Shown: one piece after another, positions 47,746 through 57,226 of the stretch
How positions within the stretch are numbered: position 1 is the stretch's first letter
How the letters are laid out: each line of letters begins with the position of its first letter
Source: an uncultured Oxalobacteraceae bacterium
GTDB lineage: Bacteria; Pseudomonadota; Gammaproteobacteria; Burkholderiales; Burkholderiaceae_D
DNA length: 64,000 nt
NCBI GenBank assembly: GCA_903893945.1
Contig: CAITOF010000027.1
Span: 1 to 64,000 of the forward strand
Direction: 5' to 3'
Notes under the pieces: model-generated
What the model was told of the DNA's origin: nothing
Seen by the model: only the letters and a program-made list of their open reading frames with translations
The model's database searches: none
Translations under genes and position numbers: made by a program

Positions 47746-49967
47746 ACCCGCACACGGACAACCCCTCACCATGTCAGCTCACTGAACAAACCTGTTTTCG
47801 TACCTGGGTTCGGGCCAACCGGTCAGCCTGTCTGTTTGTCCTCGCCCTCTTTCTGCTGTCCGCCTCGAACCACGGATCGCTCGCAAATTCATCCGTCGCC
47901 CCGCATCTCGACCTTGAACTCGCCGAAACACCGCCCGACTTCTGCCCGGACGATGTTTTCTACGCCAATCCCGACATCGCGCTCGGTTCAGGGCCCCTTT
48001 CAGGGAAACCAGGCGTTTACCAGAGCGGATTTGACTCAACAACCTGGTCGGGAAATCTGAAAAAATTCATCGTCAGCACCGATGCCGATGCCCATGTAGC
48101 CATTGCAGGCCACGCGCAATGGGAGGCAGGTAGCCTGCTGACCCAACGACCCTCTTATCATCCGCGGACTATCGTCACCTATAACCCTGACCGGCAAGAA
48201 ACCGTGCTGTTTTCGTTTGCGAGTCTGCCCGCGGCACGACAGGCTGAGTTTAACCGCTCACCCGCGACTGCCATTCCAGACAATCTGGGTGAAGCCCGGG
48301 TGCGCTACCTTTATGGGGACAGAAGCATGGAAAAAGACGGCGACACGTCACGTTCCCAACCATTCAGAAAGCGCGCCAGCCTGCTCGGCGATATCGTTCA
48401 CAGCGCGCCGGTGGTTGAAGGCGGCGCCTCCAGACATAACACGGGCGACGACTACCCGGCTTTCTATGCGCAGTATAACAACCGCCCAGACACAATTTAC
48501 GTGGGCGCCAATGACGGTATGCTGCACGCATTTTCTGGCGCCACCGGCGACGAACTGTTTGCCTATATTCCAGGCCCATTACAGCAAAAGCTGCCGCTGT
48601 TAACCGACCCGGGGTATCGCCACCAGCCCTTTGTCGACGGCAGGATTTCCATCAACGAGGCTACAATTGATGGCCGGTGGCACACCGTGCTGGCGGCGGG
48701 TATGGGCGCCGGCGCCAGAGGGCTGTTTGCGCTGGACGTCACCAGACCAGAAGCGTTCATGGCGGGGCGGCGCGTTATAGTTGAGTTCACTGAACACGAT
48801 GATGACGACATCGGTTATGTCACCCAAATGCCACAGATTGTCAAACTCAATCTGACCACCAGTGCCGGACAGAATTCCGCACCTTCGACACACGGCAGCG
48901 CTGGCTCCGCCTATTTCATCCTTGTTCCGAACGGAGAGAGCGTGCCTGGCAGTCACGCTGACAATTACCTGTTTCTGCTGTCACTCGACAAACCACCAGG
49001 AACCCCTTGGGAACTGAATAAAAACTATTACAAAATCAGGGCGGGCAGTTCGGATCCGGGCGTGCGCAATTCACTGACAAGTCCCGGCATGGTGCTAGAC
49101 TCCCGGGGTGCCGTGATTTATGCGTATGCCGGAGACGGGGCGGGCCACCTCTGGCGCTTTGATTTCACAACGGCAGGCAGCCTTGCCAGCATGTCGCCCG
49201 CCGTCATTTTTTCGGCCCGGGATGCTGACGACAGGCCGCAACCGATTACCGCACAACCGGCCATTACCTATGCACCCGATCGCGGCACGCTGATTCTGTT
49301 TGGTACCGGCCGGTACCAGAGCCCGGCGAAGCACCCGTCAGACCCTGTCGGTCCAAATTCCTTTTATGCCATTTACAGTCCGGACTTCAGCCACCAGGGT
49401 CCACAGGTGATTCATGATCGACGCGAATTGACGCAACGAAATCCAGACAGACCATCAGCAAACGGAAATGACACAAGGCACAGTGATCCGATGACAGGCG
49501 CCGATGTTGTTCAGGGCGAAGGGCCGGCCGGCGAGATAAAGGGATGGTATATCGATTTTCCCAACTCGGAATCGACAGGTGAACGCAGCATTTCAGGCGC
49601 GCTGATTGCCCACGGCCGGGCTTACTTCAATACGATCATTCCCGCTTCAAATCCCTGCCATGCCAGAACGCGCAGCCTGTCGTACCAGCTTGAGGTTCTC
49701 ACCGGGAAACCCGACAGTAGCGGTCCGGCTGTCCGGCGCACAACCCCTGGCGGTCGCCTGGGCACCCCGGTTTATCTGCCAACCCGGTCCGACATCAGCG
49801 AGCGCGATGCGATCGGACGGCGTACCCGTACGGAGTATTTTTCCATCCTCAATGCTAACCCAGGCGCTGAATCCGGTGCCAGTTTTGCGATTGACAGCGA
49901 TCACGTTGAACGTCGGGCCGGCCGGTTGAGCTGGCGCGAGATTCAGAACTGGCAGGACCTTAAATAA
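47742..49967 (+). CDS. pilY1: PilY1-like pilus tip protein, short form
   Basis: The 741-residue protein has a hydrophobic N-terminal segment (LFVLALFLLSASNHG). The PilY1 beta-propeller region includes GDIVHSAPVVEGG, IYVGANDGMLHAFSGATGDELFAYIPG and GMGAGARGLFALDVT. PilY1 proteins usually exceed 1000 residues with an N-terminal von Willebrand A domain; that domain is absent here. Known PilY1 acts as tip adhesin and mechanosensor; loss of the adhesin half would leave assembly functions. The cell-surface or periplasmic location follows from family knowledge. Confidence 0.9.
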   Translation: MNPHTDNPSPCQLTEQTCFRTWVRANRSACLFVLALFLLSASNHGSLANSSVAPHLDLELAETPPDFCPDDVFYANPDIALGSGPLSGKPGVYQSGFDSTTWSGNLKKFIVSTDADAHVAIAGHAQWEAGSLLTQRPSYHPRTIVTYNPDRQETVLFSFASLPAARQAEFNRSPATAIPDNLGEARVRYLYGDRSMEKDGDTSRSQPFRKRASLLGDIVHSAPVVEGGASRHNTGDDYPAFYAQYNNRPDTIYVGANDGMLHAFSGATGDELFAYIPGPLQQKLPLLTDPGYRHQPFVDGRISINEATIDGRWHTVLAAGMGAGARGLFALDVTRPEAFMAGRRVIVEFTEHDDDDIGYVTQMPQIVKLNLTTSAGQNSAPSTHGSAGSAYFILVPNGESVPGSHADNYLFLLSLDKPPGTPWELNKNYYKIRAGSSDPGVRNSLTSPGMVLDSRGAVIYAYAGDGAGHLWRFDFTTAGSLASMSPAVIFSARDADDRPQPITAQPAITYAPDRGTLILFGTGRYQSPAKHPSDPVGPNSFYAIYSPDFSHQGPQVIHDRRELTQRNPDRPSANGNDTRHSDPMTGADVVQGEGPAGEIKGWYIDFPNSESTGERSISGALIAHGRAYFNTIIPASNPCHARTRSLSYQLEVLTGKPDSSGPAVRRTTPGGRLGTPVYLPTRSDISERDAIGRRTRTEYFSILNANPGAESGASFAIDSDHVERRAGRLSWREIQNWQDLK

Positions 49968-49987
49968 ACCCGTTAATTTCATGATCT

Positions 49988-50461
49988 ATGACTTACATGC
50001 ACCGATCCGCCTGCCGCTATCCATATCAGTCCGGCACGACCCTCGCTGAGCTCATCATCGCGCTGCTTATTGTCGGCATGCTCGCCGGGATTGCCTATCC
50101 CGGTTATCACGAGGCGATGCTGAAGGCGCGCCGCGCGGAGGCAAAGTCGGCACTGTATGCCGTCTTGCTACAGCAGGAAAGGTATTATCTGCAACACGGC
50201 ATTTACGCCGAATTTAGCGCTGCGACAGTCCATTTACCCTTCAAATGGTGGTCTGCGGATACCCCCACAAACAGTCATTATGAAATGGCGGCGCAAGCCT
50301 GTTCCGGCAAGAAACTGGATGAATGCATTCTGATAACGGCAACCCCGGGAACCGACAGGGTATCGGCCCATCATGATCCGCTTTGCGGGACACTGATGCT
50401 GGACAGCACCCACACTCATTCTTGTTCGGCCGGCACCGATCCTGACTCGGTTTGCTGGTAA
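49988..50461 (+). CDS. pilE: Type IV pilin-like protein PilE
   Basis: The 157-residue protein has the prepilin motif G|TTLAELIIALLIVGMLAGIAYPGY with Glu+5, then the PilE helix ARRAEAKSALYAVLLQQERYYLQHG. Two cysteines near the end (CGTLMLDSTHTHSC) can form a D-loop disulfide. In this cluster it is a minor pilin rather than the major subunit. Confidence 0.9.
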   Translation: MTYMHRSACRYPYQSGTTLAELIIALLIVGMLAGIAYPGYHEAMLKARRAEAKSALYAVLLQQERYYLQHGIYAEFSAATVHLPFKWWSADTPTNSHYEMAAQACSGKKLDECILITATPGTDRVSAHHDPLCGTLMLDSTHTHSCSAGTDPDSVCW

Positions 50462-50472
50462 ATAGGTACGCC

Positions 50473-51018
50473 ATGATGAAAGCAGATTACGGACTGACGC
50501 TCATCGAGATGATGATCTCCTTGGTCACCGTTGCCATTCTGATGATGGTCGGAGTACCGCAGTTTTCGGAATTCCTGCAGCAGATTCGTATTTCAGTGGC
50601 CGCCAACGATCTCCGTCATTCAATGGCACTGACTCGCGCTGAAGCCGTACGACGCAACGGCAAAGTCGATCTGGTCGCCATTGATAACGACTGGAAAAAT
50701 GGCTGGATAATCACCAGCCCGGACCGCGCCGTCATCATGAAGCATGGGCCACTGAACAGCGACATTAAAATAAGTGCCTATTTTACCGATCAGCGCCAGC
50801 ACATGGCTTATAACGGGTCAGGCCACAGCCAAACCGGCACCAACAGTAAAGCACCCCAATCCGGGCATATCCAGCTTACCCTGGGCCACCATGCACGTAT
50901 CATTTTCGTGAATTTTCTGGGCCACGTGACACTCTGCAATCCGGCATCGGATAAAGCCTGTGCCCTGGTCTTGCCCGATACATCGGCTATCTGCACGCAG
51001 CCTGTTCAGCGAGTTTGA
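50473..51018 (+). CDS. fimT: Minor pseudopilin FimT/FimU-like
   Basis: The 181-residue protein has a prepilin motif G|LTLIEMMISLVTVAILMMVGVP, the FimT/GspH segment RHSMALTRAEAVRRNG, and Cys pairs (CNPASDKAC). FimT is known in some bacteria to bind DNA during transformation. In many beta- and gammaproteobacteria this gene begins the cluster; here it ends it. ATG 50473 is chosen; a TTG at 50452 overlaps pilE. Confidence 0.88.
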   Translation: MMKADYGLTLIEMMISLVTVAILMMVGVPQFSEFLQQIRISVAANDLRHSMALTRAEAVRRNGKVDLVAIDNDWKNGWIITSPDRAVIMKHGPLNSDIKISAYFTDQRQHMAYNGSGHSQTGTNSKAPQSGHIQLTLGHHARIIFVNFLGHVTLCNPASDKACALVLPDTSAICTQPVQRV

Positions 51019-51044
51019 GGTAAAATCTCCCATCTTCAACATCC

Positions 51045-52160
51045 TTGAACAAAAGCGTGGAAATATCATCCGATCAGCAGGCCATGCACTTCGCGCTGGA
51101 ATGGGCGGCAAAAGGGCTCTATACCACCATGCCGAATCCGCGTGTCGGTTGCGTCATTGTAAAAAACGGACACATCATCGGCGCCGGATTTACCCAACCC
51201 GCCGGGTTTAATCATGCGGAAATAGAGGCGCTGCAGGACGCACGTGCCCGTGGACATGATGCACGCGATGCCACCGTGTATGTCACGCTTGAACCCTGCA
51301 GCCATTTTGGACGAACCCCGCCCTGCGCGGACGCACTGATCAATGCAGGAGTACGACGTGTGGTCGTGGCTGTCATCGATCCCAATCCGCACGTGGCAGG
51401 CCAGGGTATTGAACGGTTAAAGGCCGCCGGAATTGAAGTCACTTGCCCTCTGTCGGACCAGGCCGCATCCGAACTGAATATCGGTTTTTTCAACCGGATG
51501 CAAACGGGGAAACCGTGGGTACGATTGAAAGTCGCCGCCAGTCTTGACGGAAAAACGGCATTGCACAATAATCAGAGCCAGTGGATTACAGGTGACGCCG
51601 CCCGCGCTGATGGCCATCACTGGCGCGCACGGGCATGCGCCGTGCTCACCGGCATCGGCACCTTGCTGGAAGACGACCCGGCACTCACGGTGCGCGCTTT
51701 TCCAGTCACACGGCAACCCTTACGCATCGTTATTGACAGCAAATTGCAAACGCCGTCCGCGGCAAAAGTGCTGCACAATCCGGCCTCAGGCGGGGTACTG
51801 ATTGTCCACGCTGCACGAAAACCCGACCACGAACAGCGACTGACTGCGGCCGGCGCACAGCTTCTGTACCTGCCAAATTCGAACGGTAAAGTCGACCTGC
51901 CGCGCTTGATGCTGGAACTGGGAAAACGCCAGATCAACGAACTGCATATTGAAGCCGGATCCAAACTGAACGGGTCCCTGATTCAGGAAAACTGCGTCGA
52001 CGAGTTGCTTTTATACTACGCTCCGAGCCTGTTAGGTGACGCACGCGGTATGTTCGAACTGCCGGCACTGGACAATCTGAATCAGCAGCGCCGCTGCCGG
52101 TTTCACCAGATTCAGCAGATAGGCGACGATCTGCGTCTGTTAGCCCGTTTTCAGGGCTGA
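51045..52160 (+). CDS. ribD: Bifunctional riboflavin deaminase/reductase RibD
   Basis: The roughly 371-residue protein performs two steps of riboflavin synthesis. The deaminase domain (about 1-150) has the zinc motif NHAEIEAL and PCSHFGRTPPC. The reductase domain (about 155-371) begins VRLKVAASLDGKTAL and has the NADPH-binding segments. TTG 51045 or GTG 51057 could be the start; the family's very short N terminus favours the latter. No riboswitch was recognised upstream. ribE follows. Confidence 0.95.
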   Translation: MNKSVEISSDQQAMHFALEWAAKGLYTTMPNPRVGCVIVKNGHIIGAGFTQPAGFNHAEIEALQDARARGHDARDATVYVTLEPCSHFGRTPPCADALINAGVRRVVVAVIDPNPHVAGQGIERLKAAGIEVTCPLSDQAASELNIGFFNRMQTGKPWVRLKVAASLDGKTALHNNQSQWITGDAARADGHHWRARACAVLTGIGTLLEDDPALTVRAFPVTRQPLRIVIDSKLQTPSAAKVLHNPASGGVLIVHAARKPDHEQRLTAAGAQLLYLPNSNGKVDLPRLMLELGKRQINELHIEAGSKLNGSLIQENCVDELLLYYAPSLLGDARGMFELPALDNLNQQRRCRFHQIQQIGDDLRLLARFQG

Positions 52161-52225
52161 CCGGGCGGTTATCGAGTGCAGCCGCTTGGCCTTGGCACCA
52201 CATACTTATTAGAAGGAATTACGAC

Positions 52226-52837
52226 ATGTTCACCGGAATTGTTGCAGCAGTGGGAACCATTATCGACGTCGCACCACTAATGAATCAGGCGGACAGCGGA
52301 TGCAAGCTCACCATAGACGCAGGACGGCTAGCGATGAGCGACGTCGCTCTGGGAGATTCCATTGCTGTCAATGGCGCCTGCATGACAGTGGTAAGCAAGC
52401 ATGACAACCTGTTTTGCGTGGATATTTCACGCGAAAGTTTGCAATTGACCTCGGGACTGGACAAGCCAGGACCGGTCAATCTGGAGAAGGCGCTGACTCT
52501 GAACGACCGGATAGGCGGTCACCTGGTCACCGGACACGTCGACGGTGTGGGTTCTGTCGTCAAATTCAGTCCTGTGAATGAATCCATGGAGCTCATTATT
52601 TCGTCCCCCAAAAATCTGGGCAAATTTCTGGCCTATAAGGGTTCGGTGGTGGTGAACGGGGTGTCATTGACGGTCAATCGTGTGGCCGATTATCCTGACC
52701 GCTGCGAGTTTTCCATTAATCTGATTCCGCACACCCTGCAGGTAACGACTTTGAACCATTTGAAGCCCGGTATGCAGGTAAATCTGGAAATCGACGTGAT
52801 TGCGCGCTATGTTGAGCGCATGATGACGGCAACTTAA
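52226..52837 (+). CDS. ribE: Riboflavin synthase alpha subunit
   Basis: The 203-residue enzyme dismutates two lumazine molecules to riboflavin. It begins MFTGIVAAVG, the family signature, and has two lumazine-binding repeats. GGHLVTGHVDGVG opens the second, and VNGACMTV and VNGVSLTV mark the ligand loops. AGAAGGAATT precedes ATG. It lies 65 bases after ribD in one operon. Confidence 0.96.
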   Translation: MFTGIVAAVGTIIDVAPLMNQADSGCKLTIDAGRLAMSDVALGDSIAVNGACMTVVSKHDNLFCVDISRESLQLTSGLDKPGPVNLEKALTLNDRIGGHLVTGHVDGVGSVVKFSPVNESMELIISSPKNLGKFLAYKGSVVVNGVSLTVNRVADYPDRCEFSINLIPHTLQVTTLNHLKPGMQVNLEIDVIARYVERMMTAT

Positions 52838-53129
52838 CCGTTTCACATCGCCACGTCACTGTCTGGGCGGAAATCAGGAGGGTGACAGTTATTGCGATGA
52901 TTAGTCATGATGACTGCAAGGAATTCCCATGGCGACGCTAAATGTTTCCAAAAAAACATTATTTGTTGCGGAAAATTTCTTTTGTTGCATTCAGTAACGA
53001 CTTCGCGGCGAATTACTGAGGTATATTAATTTCCATGCGGAAATTATTTCTCCTTTAATGTCATTAAAATGCCGGTTTAAGCACTACACTGACAACACTG
53101 AGACCGAAATTTTTTCTGAGAGAGTTGAG
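52838..53129. other. Intergenic region with operator-like palindromes before the quinone oxidoreductase
   Basis: No gene. It contains AGTCAT-G-ATGACT (52903-52915) and AATTTCC-ATGC-GGAAATT (53028-53045). TGCGGAAA occurs twice about 70 bases apart (near 52966 and 53036). These may be regulator sites for the downstream gene. Confidence 0.5.
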
Positions 53130-54104
53130 ATGAACAAGACAATACGTATCGCGCAGAATGGTGGGCCAGAAGTATTGAAATTAGTCGATTTCCCCTTGGG
53201 CAAACCGGGCATAGGTGAAGTGCGATTACACCAGAAAGCGTGCGGATTAAATTACATTGATGTCTATTTCAGGACGGGCTTATATAAACAACTCCTGCCC
53301 GCGGGACTGGGGTTGGAAGGCGCCGGCATAGTGGAGGAAGTGGGGCCCGAGGTCACCAACGTCAACGTCGGCGATCGCGTTGCGTATGCAGGTGGGCCCA
53401 CAGGTGCCTATGCAGAACGGCGTATCATGCCGGCCAGCGTGCTGGTCAGGTTGCCGGATGCAATCAGTTTTGAGACTGCCGCGGCAGTCATGTTGCAGGG
53501 ACTTACCGTTCAATACCTGTTTCGCCGTACCTATAAAATCAAACCCGGTGAAACGATATTATTTCATGCCGCAGCCGGCGGTGTCGGATTGCTGGCCTGC
53601 CAGTGGGCCAAGGCCTATGGCGTGAAAATGATCGGAACTGTCAGCAGTGATGCCAAAGCAGAATTGGCCAAAGCGAACGGTTGTACCTATACGGTCAACA
53701 TCAATGAAGAAAGTTTTGTTGAGCGTGTTGAAGAAATAACCAAGGGAAAAGGCGTGCCAGTGGTCTACGACTCGATAGGAAAAGATACTTTTTTTGATTC
53801 CCTGAATTGTTTGTCGCCATTGGGACTGATGGTCAGTTTCGGCAGCTCATCCGGCCCGGTGCCTGATTTTAATTTGACCGAGCTGTCAAGTCGCGGGTCG
53901 TTATTCATCACCCGTCCGTCACTGATGCATTACACTGCCGTCAGGTCGGACCTGGATCAGATGGCCACGGAACTGTTTGCCATGATAGAACGCAAGAAAT
54001 TGCGTGTACAGATCAATCAGCGTTACGCGCTGGCGGATGTCGCACAGGCCCATAAGGACCTGGAAGCAAGGAAGACCACAGGCAGCAGTATCCTGATACC
54101 TTAA
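53130..54104 (+). CDS. qor: NADPH:quinone oxidoreductase (zeta-crystallin type)
   Basis: The 324-residue enzyme reduces quinones by NADPH. It shows the family start IRIAQNGGPEVLKLVD, the zinc-free GLNYIDVYFRTGLY, the NADPH loop AAAGGVGLLACQWAKAYG, and the C-terminal KTTGSSILIP. ATG 53130 fits the GAGAG site and the normal length (324-327); an upstream start at 53058 is not supported. Confidence 0.95.
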   Translation: MNKTIRIAQNGGPEVLKLVDFPLGKPGIGEVRLHQKACGLNYIDVYFRTGLYKQLLPAGLGLEGAGIVEEVGPEVTNVNVGDRVAYAGGPTGAYAERRIMPASVLVRLPDAISFETAAAVMLQGLTVQYLFRRTYKIKPGETILFHAAAGGVGLLACQWAKAYGVKMIGTVSSDAKAELAKANGCTYTVNINEESFVERVEEITKGKGVPVVYDSIGKDTFFDSLNCLSPLGLMVSFGSSSGPVPDFNLTELSSRGSLFITRPSLMHYTAVRSDLDQMATELFAMIERKKLRVQINQRYALADVAQAHKDLEARKTTGSSILIP

Positions 54105-54123
54105 TTTGATAGTTGGAAATGTG

Positions 54124-54273
54124 ATGACGCCGATACCGGAACGTGAAGTAGCAAGAAAAACGCAGGCAGAGGACGATGGGAAACCCAAATTTGGTCGCCT
54201 GCTGGTGGTGCTGATTTTTACCGTTTTTTTACTGGCTGTCATTACCTGGGCATCTGAAGCCTATTGGTCATGA
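54124..54273 (+). CDS. Small single-pass membrane protein, 49 residues
   Basis: ATG 54124 opens a 49-codon frame. The first 24 residues are charged (EREVARKTQAEDDGKPKF). One membrane helix follows (RLLVVLIFTVFLLAVITW) and a short end ASEAYWS. GGA lies six bases before ATG. It lies 20 bases after qor and 70 before the DUF1631 gene, so it could be in one transcript. The charge pattern and helix look genuine. Function unknown. Confidence 0.55.
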   Translation: MTPIPEREVARKTQAEDDGKPKFGRLLVVLIFTVFLLAVITWASEAYWS

Positions 54274-54343
54274 GTAACGAGCGGCCAGACACGTCCGGCG
54301 CGGAATTCGATTTTTAAAACCAGAAAAACTGATTTTTATTTAA

Positions 54344-56539
54344 ATGGCTATAGATCATAAAACACCCGAGAAGGGAATGTCGCAATCAAGCCGCACAGTG
54401 ATTTTACAGAGCTTGATACCGATTGCCACCAGCCTGACCGCCACACAGCTTGAAGGATTTTCCCTTCGTCTGGGCGAGGCACTGTTTCGCCTGTCCGACC
54501 AGTCGGTCCGTCCTGAAGAAGCCAACATCAGCTTTCATTCCTACAATCACCTGAAGAAAAACAGTGCCGCCTTTTATCGCCTGGCATCCGGTAAATTGAG
54601 TACCCTGTTTGCCCAGGAAGTAAAGCTGCTGGAAAAAGGCCACAAGCCGCGACAACTGGAAGACGATACGTCATTGACACTGGTCACGTTTGATGAAATG
54701 GAAAACAAAGTTCTGCTCGAAACACTGAGTCAGTCGATAGAACTGGAAAACGCCGATGAATTGGTCAAGCTGAACCTGCGCATCAGCCATCTGCTCAAAA
54801 TTGATCAAATCAATGTCAAACATAATCCGTTCCGCCCGGAAGTATTTTTGAAAGCCATCTATAAGGCGTGGTGCGAGTTTGAACCTGTGGCTGACTCACA
54901 TCATCTGGTGCTGCGCATACTCAAACCCGAAATTTTCCTGCAACTCAATCCTGTACTTCGTGAACTGAACAATGCACTGATTGAACGTGGCATATTGCCC
55001 AAAGCATCAGATTTATACCGGGTCAATAAACATCATGGTTCACACGCATCCATGTCATCGACCGTTTCCAAAAAACCGCCGGTTGATCCATTCATTGAAA
55101 GCAAGATCAAGGGAATTTTATACGCCAACCAGGACGGCACTTCGTCGGCGCCAAACCCGTCGCCACAGAACCGTCCCCTGTCGACCGATGCGGCCACCAT
55201 GGTCGATCCCAATTTCAATATCGGCGAATCGACGAATGTGGTGCTGGACTCAAAAGGCACCATCACGATCGGTCGCGAATTTTTTGAATATCTGACCGGC
55301 ATCCAGGGCAGACCGATCCAGATTGATCCGAATAACAATACCAATAACGCAACAACACTGCGCGGCATTGTCGAACAGGCGCCCCAGAATACCATTTCAC
55401 AGATCGACACCAACACCATCGGGCTGCTGGCTAAAATATTCGATTACGTTTTTTCTGACCCCCATATTCCACCGGATCTGAAAAGTCTGATCGGGCAATT
55501 GCAGATTCCTACGCTCAAAGCGGCACTCATTGACCGCGAGTTTTTCTTTAAGCAGACCCACCCGGCACGGGTATTGATTGATACGCTTGCCAAATCCAGT
55601 GTCACGTGGAATCCGGACAAGGGCGTTGACGATCCTTTATACAAGATGATCGCAAAAACGGTCGAACGGGTTCAAAAAGAATTTGACCAGCAACTGGAAT
55701 TGTTTTCGGACGTGGCTGCGGATTTGACGCAGTTTCTGGATGAAGAAGAAAAGCAGTCTGAAAAAGAAATCGAAGAACCGATTGCACAGGCCATCCAGCA
55801 GGAAAAAATTCGTCAGGCGCGCGAACTGGCGGTCAACGATGTCGCCACGCGCACCGATTCAGGCGAAGTGGCCGGATTTATCGAGTCCTTCCTCGAACAG
55901 CAATGGGTCAACATATTGGTGCTGGCGCATACCGTAAAAGAGCAAAAGCCACAGGCTCTGGAGCGCACATTAAAAACCATGGATGACCTCATCTGGAGTG
56001 TGAAGCCCAAAAACAGCGTCGAAGAACGCCACGAACTGGTCAACAAACTGCCATCGCTGCTGAGCTCCCTGAATACCTGGTTAAATGCCATCAAGTGGGA
56101 AGATCCAAGTCGGGTAATTTTCTTTTCCAAACTGGCTGAACGCCATGCCAGCCTGGCCCGCGCGCACATGGAAATCTCGACCCGCCGTCAGGTTGAAATA
56201 GCCGTTAACGTCGCGCAGAAAGCCAGTGAAAAAAGCTTGAAGAAAAACAAGAACGATCAAACCATGCCGGATCAGTTTGTGTTCTTTATTGACCAGATTC
56301 AAAGGGGCAGCTGGTTTGATTTTACCCGCAATAATGGCTCCGTTGTGCGCTTCAAACTGGCCTGGGTCAGTCCGCGCCGTACCCGTTTTATTTTTACCAA
56401 TCGACAGGGGCACGACGCTTTTTCAATTTCATCTGAAGAACTGATTGATATTTTCCGTACCGGTAAAGCACAGATGATCAATGACGAACCCGTTGTGGAT
56501 CGCGCCTTGCAGGCCGTCGTGGAAGAAAAGGCCGGATAA
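54344..56539 (+). CDS. DUF1631 family protein
   Basis: The 731-residue cytoplasmic protein belongs to the DUF1631 family, common in proteobacteria and of unknown function. Visible parts are a helical N-terminal half (FHSYNHLKKNSAAFYRLASG, LSTLFAQEVKLLEKG) and a low-complexity middle. The C-terminal segment reads LAWVSPRRTRFIFTNRQGHDAFS, which resembles PilZ-type beta strands found in the family. A c-di-GMP link is speculative. No signal peptide. It ends at a terminator. Confidence 0.85.
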   Translation: MAIDHKTPEKGMSQSSRTVILQSLIPIATSLTATQLEGFSLRLGEALFRLSDQSVRPEEANISFHSYNHLKKNSAAFYRLASGKLSTLFAQEVKLLEKGHKPRQLEDDTSLTLVTFDEMENKVLLETLSQSIELENADELVKLNLRISHLLKIDQINVKHNPFRPEVFLKAIYKAWCEFEPVADSHHLVLRILKPEIFLQLNPVLRELNNALIERGILPKASDLYRVNKHHGSHASMSSTVSKKPPVDPFIESKIKGILYANQDGTSSAPNPSPQNRPLSTDAATMVDPNFNIGESTNVVLDSKGTITIGREFFEYLTGIQGRPIQIDPNNNTNNATTLRGIVEQAPQNTISQIDTNTIGLLAKIFDYVFSDPHIPPDLKSLIGQLQIPTLKAALIDREFFFKQTHPARVLIDTLAKSSVTWNPDKGVDDPLYKMIAKTVERVQKEFDQQLELFSDVAADLTQFLDEEEKQSEKEIEEPIAQAIQQEKIRQARELAVNDVATRTDSGEVAGFIESFLEQQWVNILVLAHTVKEQKPQALERTLKTMDDLIWSVKPKNSVEERHELVNKLPSLLSSLNTWLNAIKWEDPSRVIFFSKLAERHASLARAHMEISTRRQVEIAVNVAQKASEKSLKKNKNDQTMPDQFVFFIDQIQRGSWFDFTRNNGSVVRFKLAWVSPRRTRFIFTNRQGHDAFSISSEELIDIFRTGKAQMINDEPVVDRALQAVVEEKAG

Positions 56540-56566
56540 ACACTGCCATCATTGCAAAACAGTTCC

Positions 56567-56604
56567 AAAAAAAACCTGGTGGATTTTCATCCCCAGGTTT
56601 TTTT
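56567..56604. terminator. Bidirectional Rho-independent terminator
   Basis: AACCTGG pairs with CCAGGTT with A residues to the left and T residues to the right. It lies between convergent genes and serves both. Confidence 0.85.
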
Positions 56605-56629
56605 AATGGCTGTGACCTGCTTGAGGGTG

Positions 56630-57193
56630 CTATTGCAGGTGCACCGGCAAGATCACGGTCTCAGTCGCGCCATTTTTGCCCGGGAAGCTCAGGAAAGCGC
56701 TTTCCATCAGATAGTCCATGCTCAACGACAATTCCGGACTGGGGCTTAACAACCGGGTACGAACCGTGTAAATATTTTTTCCGTCATTGGCCTGGTTAAT
56801 CGACACTTCCATCTCATGCATGTAGAAGGTATCGACGGCGGTCTGCCAGGCGGGATACGGACCATGGCGATAACCGTAAGGACCGAAAGGGACAGGTTCC
56901 AGGGTGCTTGCAACGGTTTGCGATGTGCCAAATTTCAGGGAAACTTTCAGCGCGGGGTCTTTGGTCACCATACTGAAACCAAGGCGCTGCAATTGCTGGT
57001 TCAGTAACGTCACATAACTGTTGAATTCAAGATTATTGGCCTGCTCAGGCGTCGCTTCCACCATATACGTTTTACTGGTTTCAGTACCGTTCAATGAATG
57101 AAAAACAGTGACATTACTGACGATGGAGGGCGCTGCACAGCCTGCCAGAAAGGCAACCACCAGTAACGACAACAGGACGTATATTCTTTTCAC
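56630..57193 (-). CDS. DUF4136-like envelope lipoprotein
   Basis: The 187-residue protein has lipobox FLAGCAAPS near residue 20 and a compact C-terminal domain resembling DUF4136. GTG 57193 is chosen because GGGAGAG lies four bases upstream; the longer frame adds nine residues at 57220. Function unknown. Near its start the control region carries an 11-bp repeat and a palindrome. Confidence 0.75.
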   Translation of the reverse strand: MKRIYVLLSLLVVAFLAGCAAPSIVSNVTVFHSLNGTETSKTYMVEATPEQANNLEFNSYVTLLNQQLQRLGFSMVTKDPALKVSLKFGTSQTVASTLEPVPFGPYGYRHGPYPAWQTAVDTFYMHEMEVSINQANDGKNIYTVRTRLLSPSPELSLSMDYLMESAFLSFPGKNGATETVILPVHLQ

Positions 57194-57226
57194 AATTCTC
57201 TCCCTTGGTTTGAACAGCACTTATAG

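Noticed and set aside
52838-53129. FMN riboswitch near the riboflavin genes
   Set aside because: The characteristic conserved RFN element segments were not found upstream of ribD, between ribD and ribE, or here.
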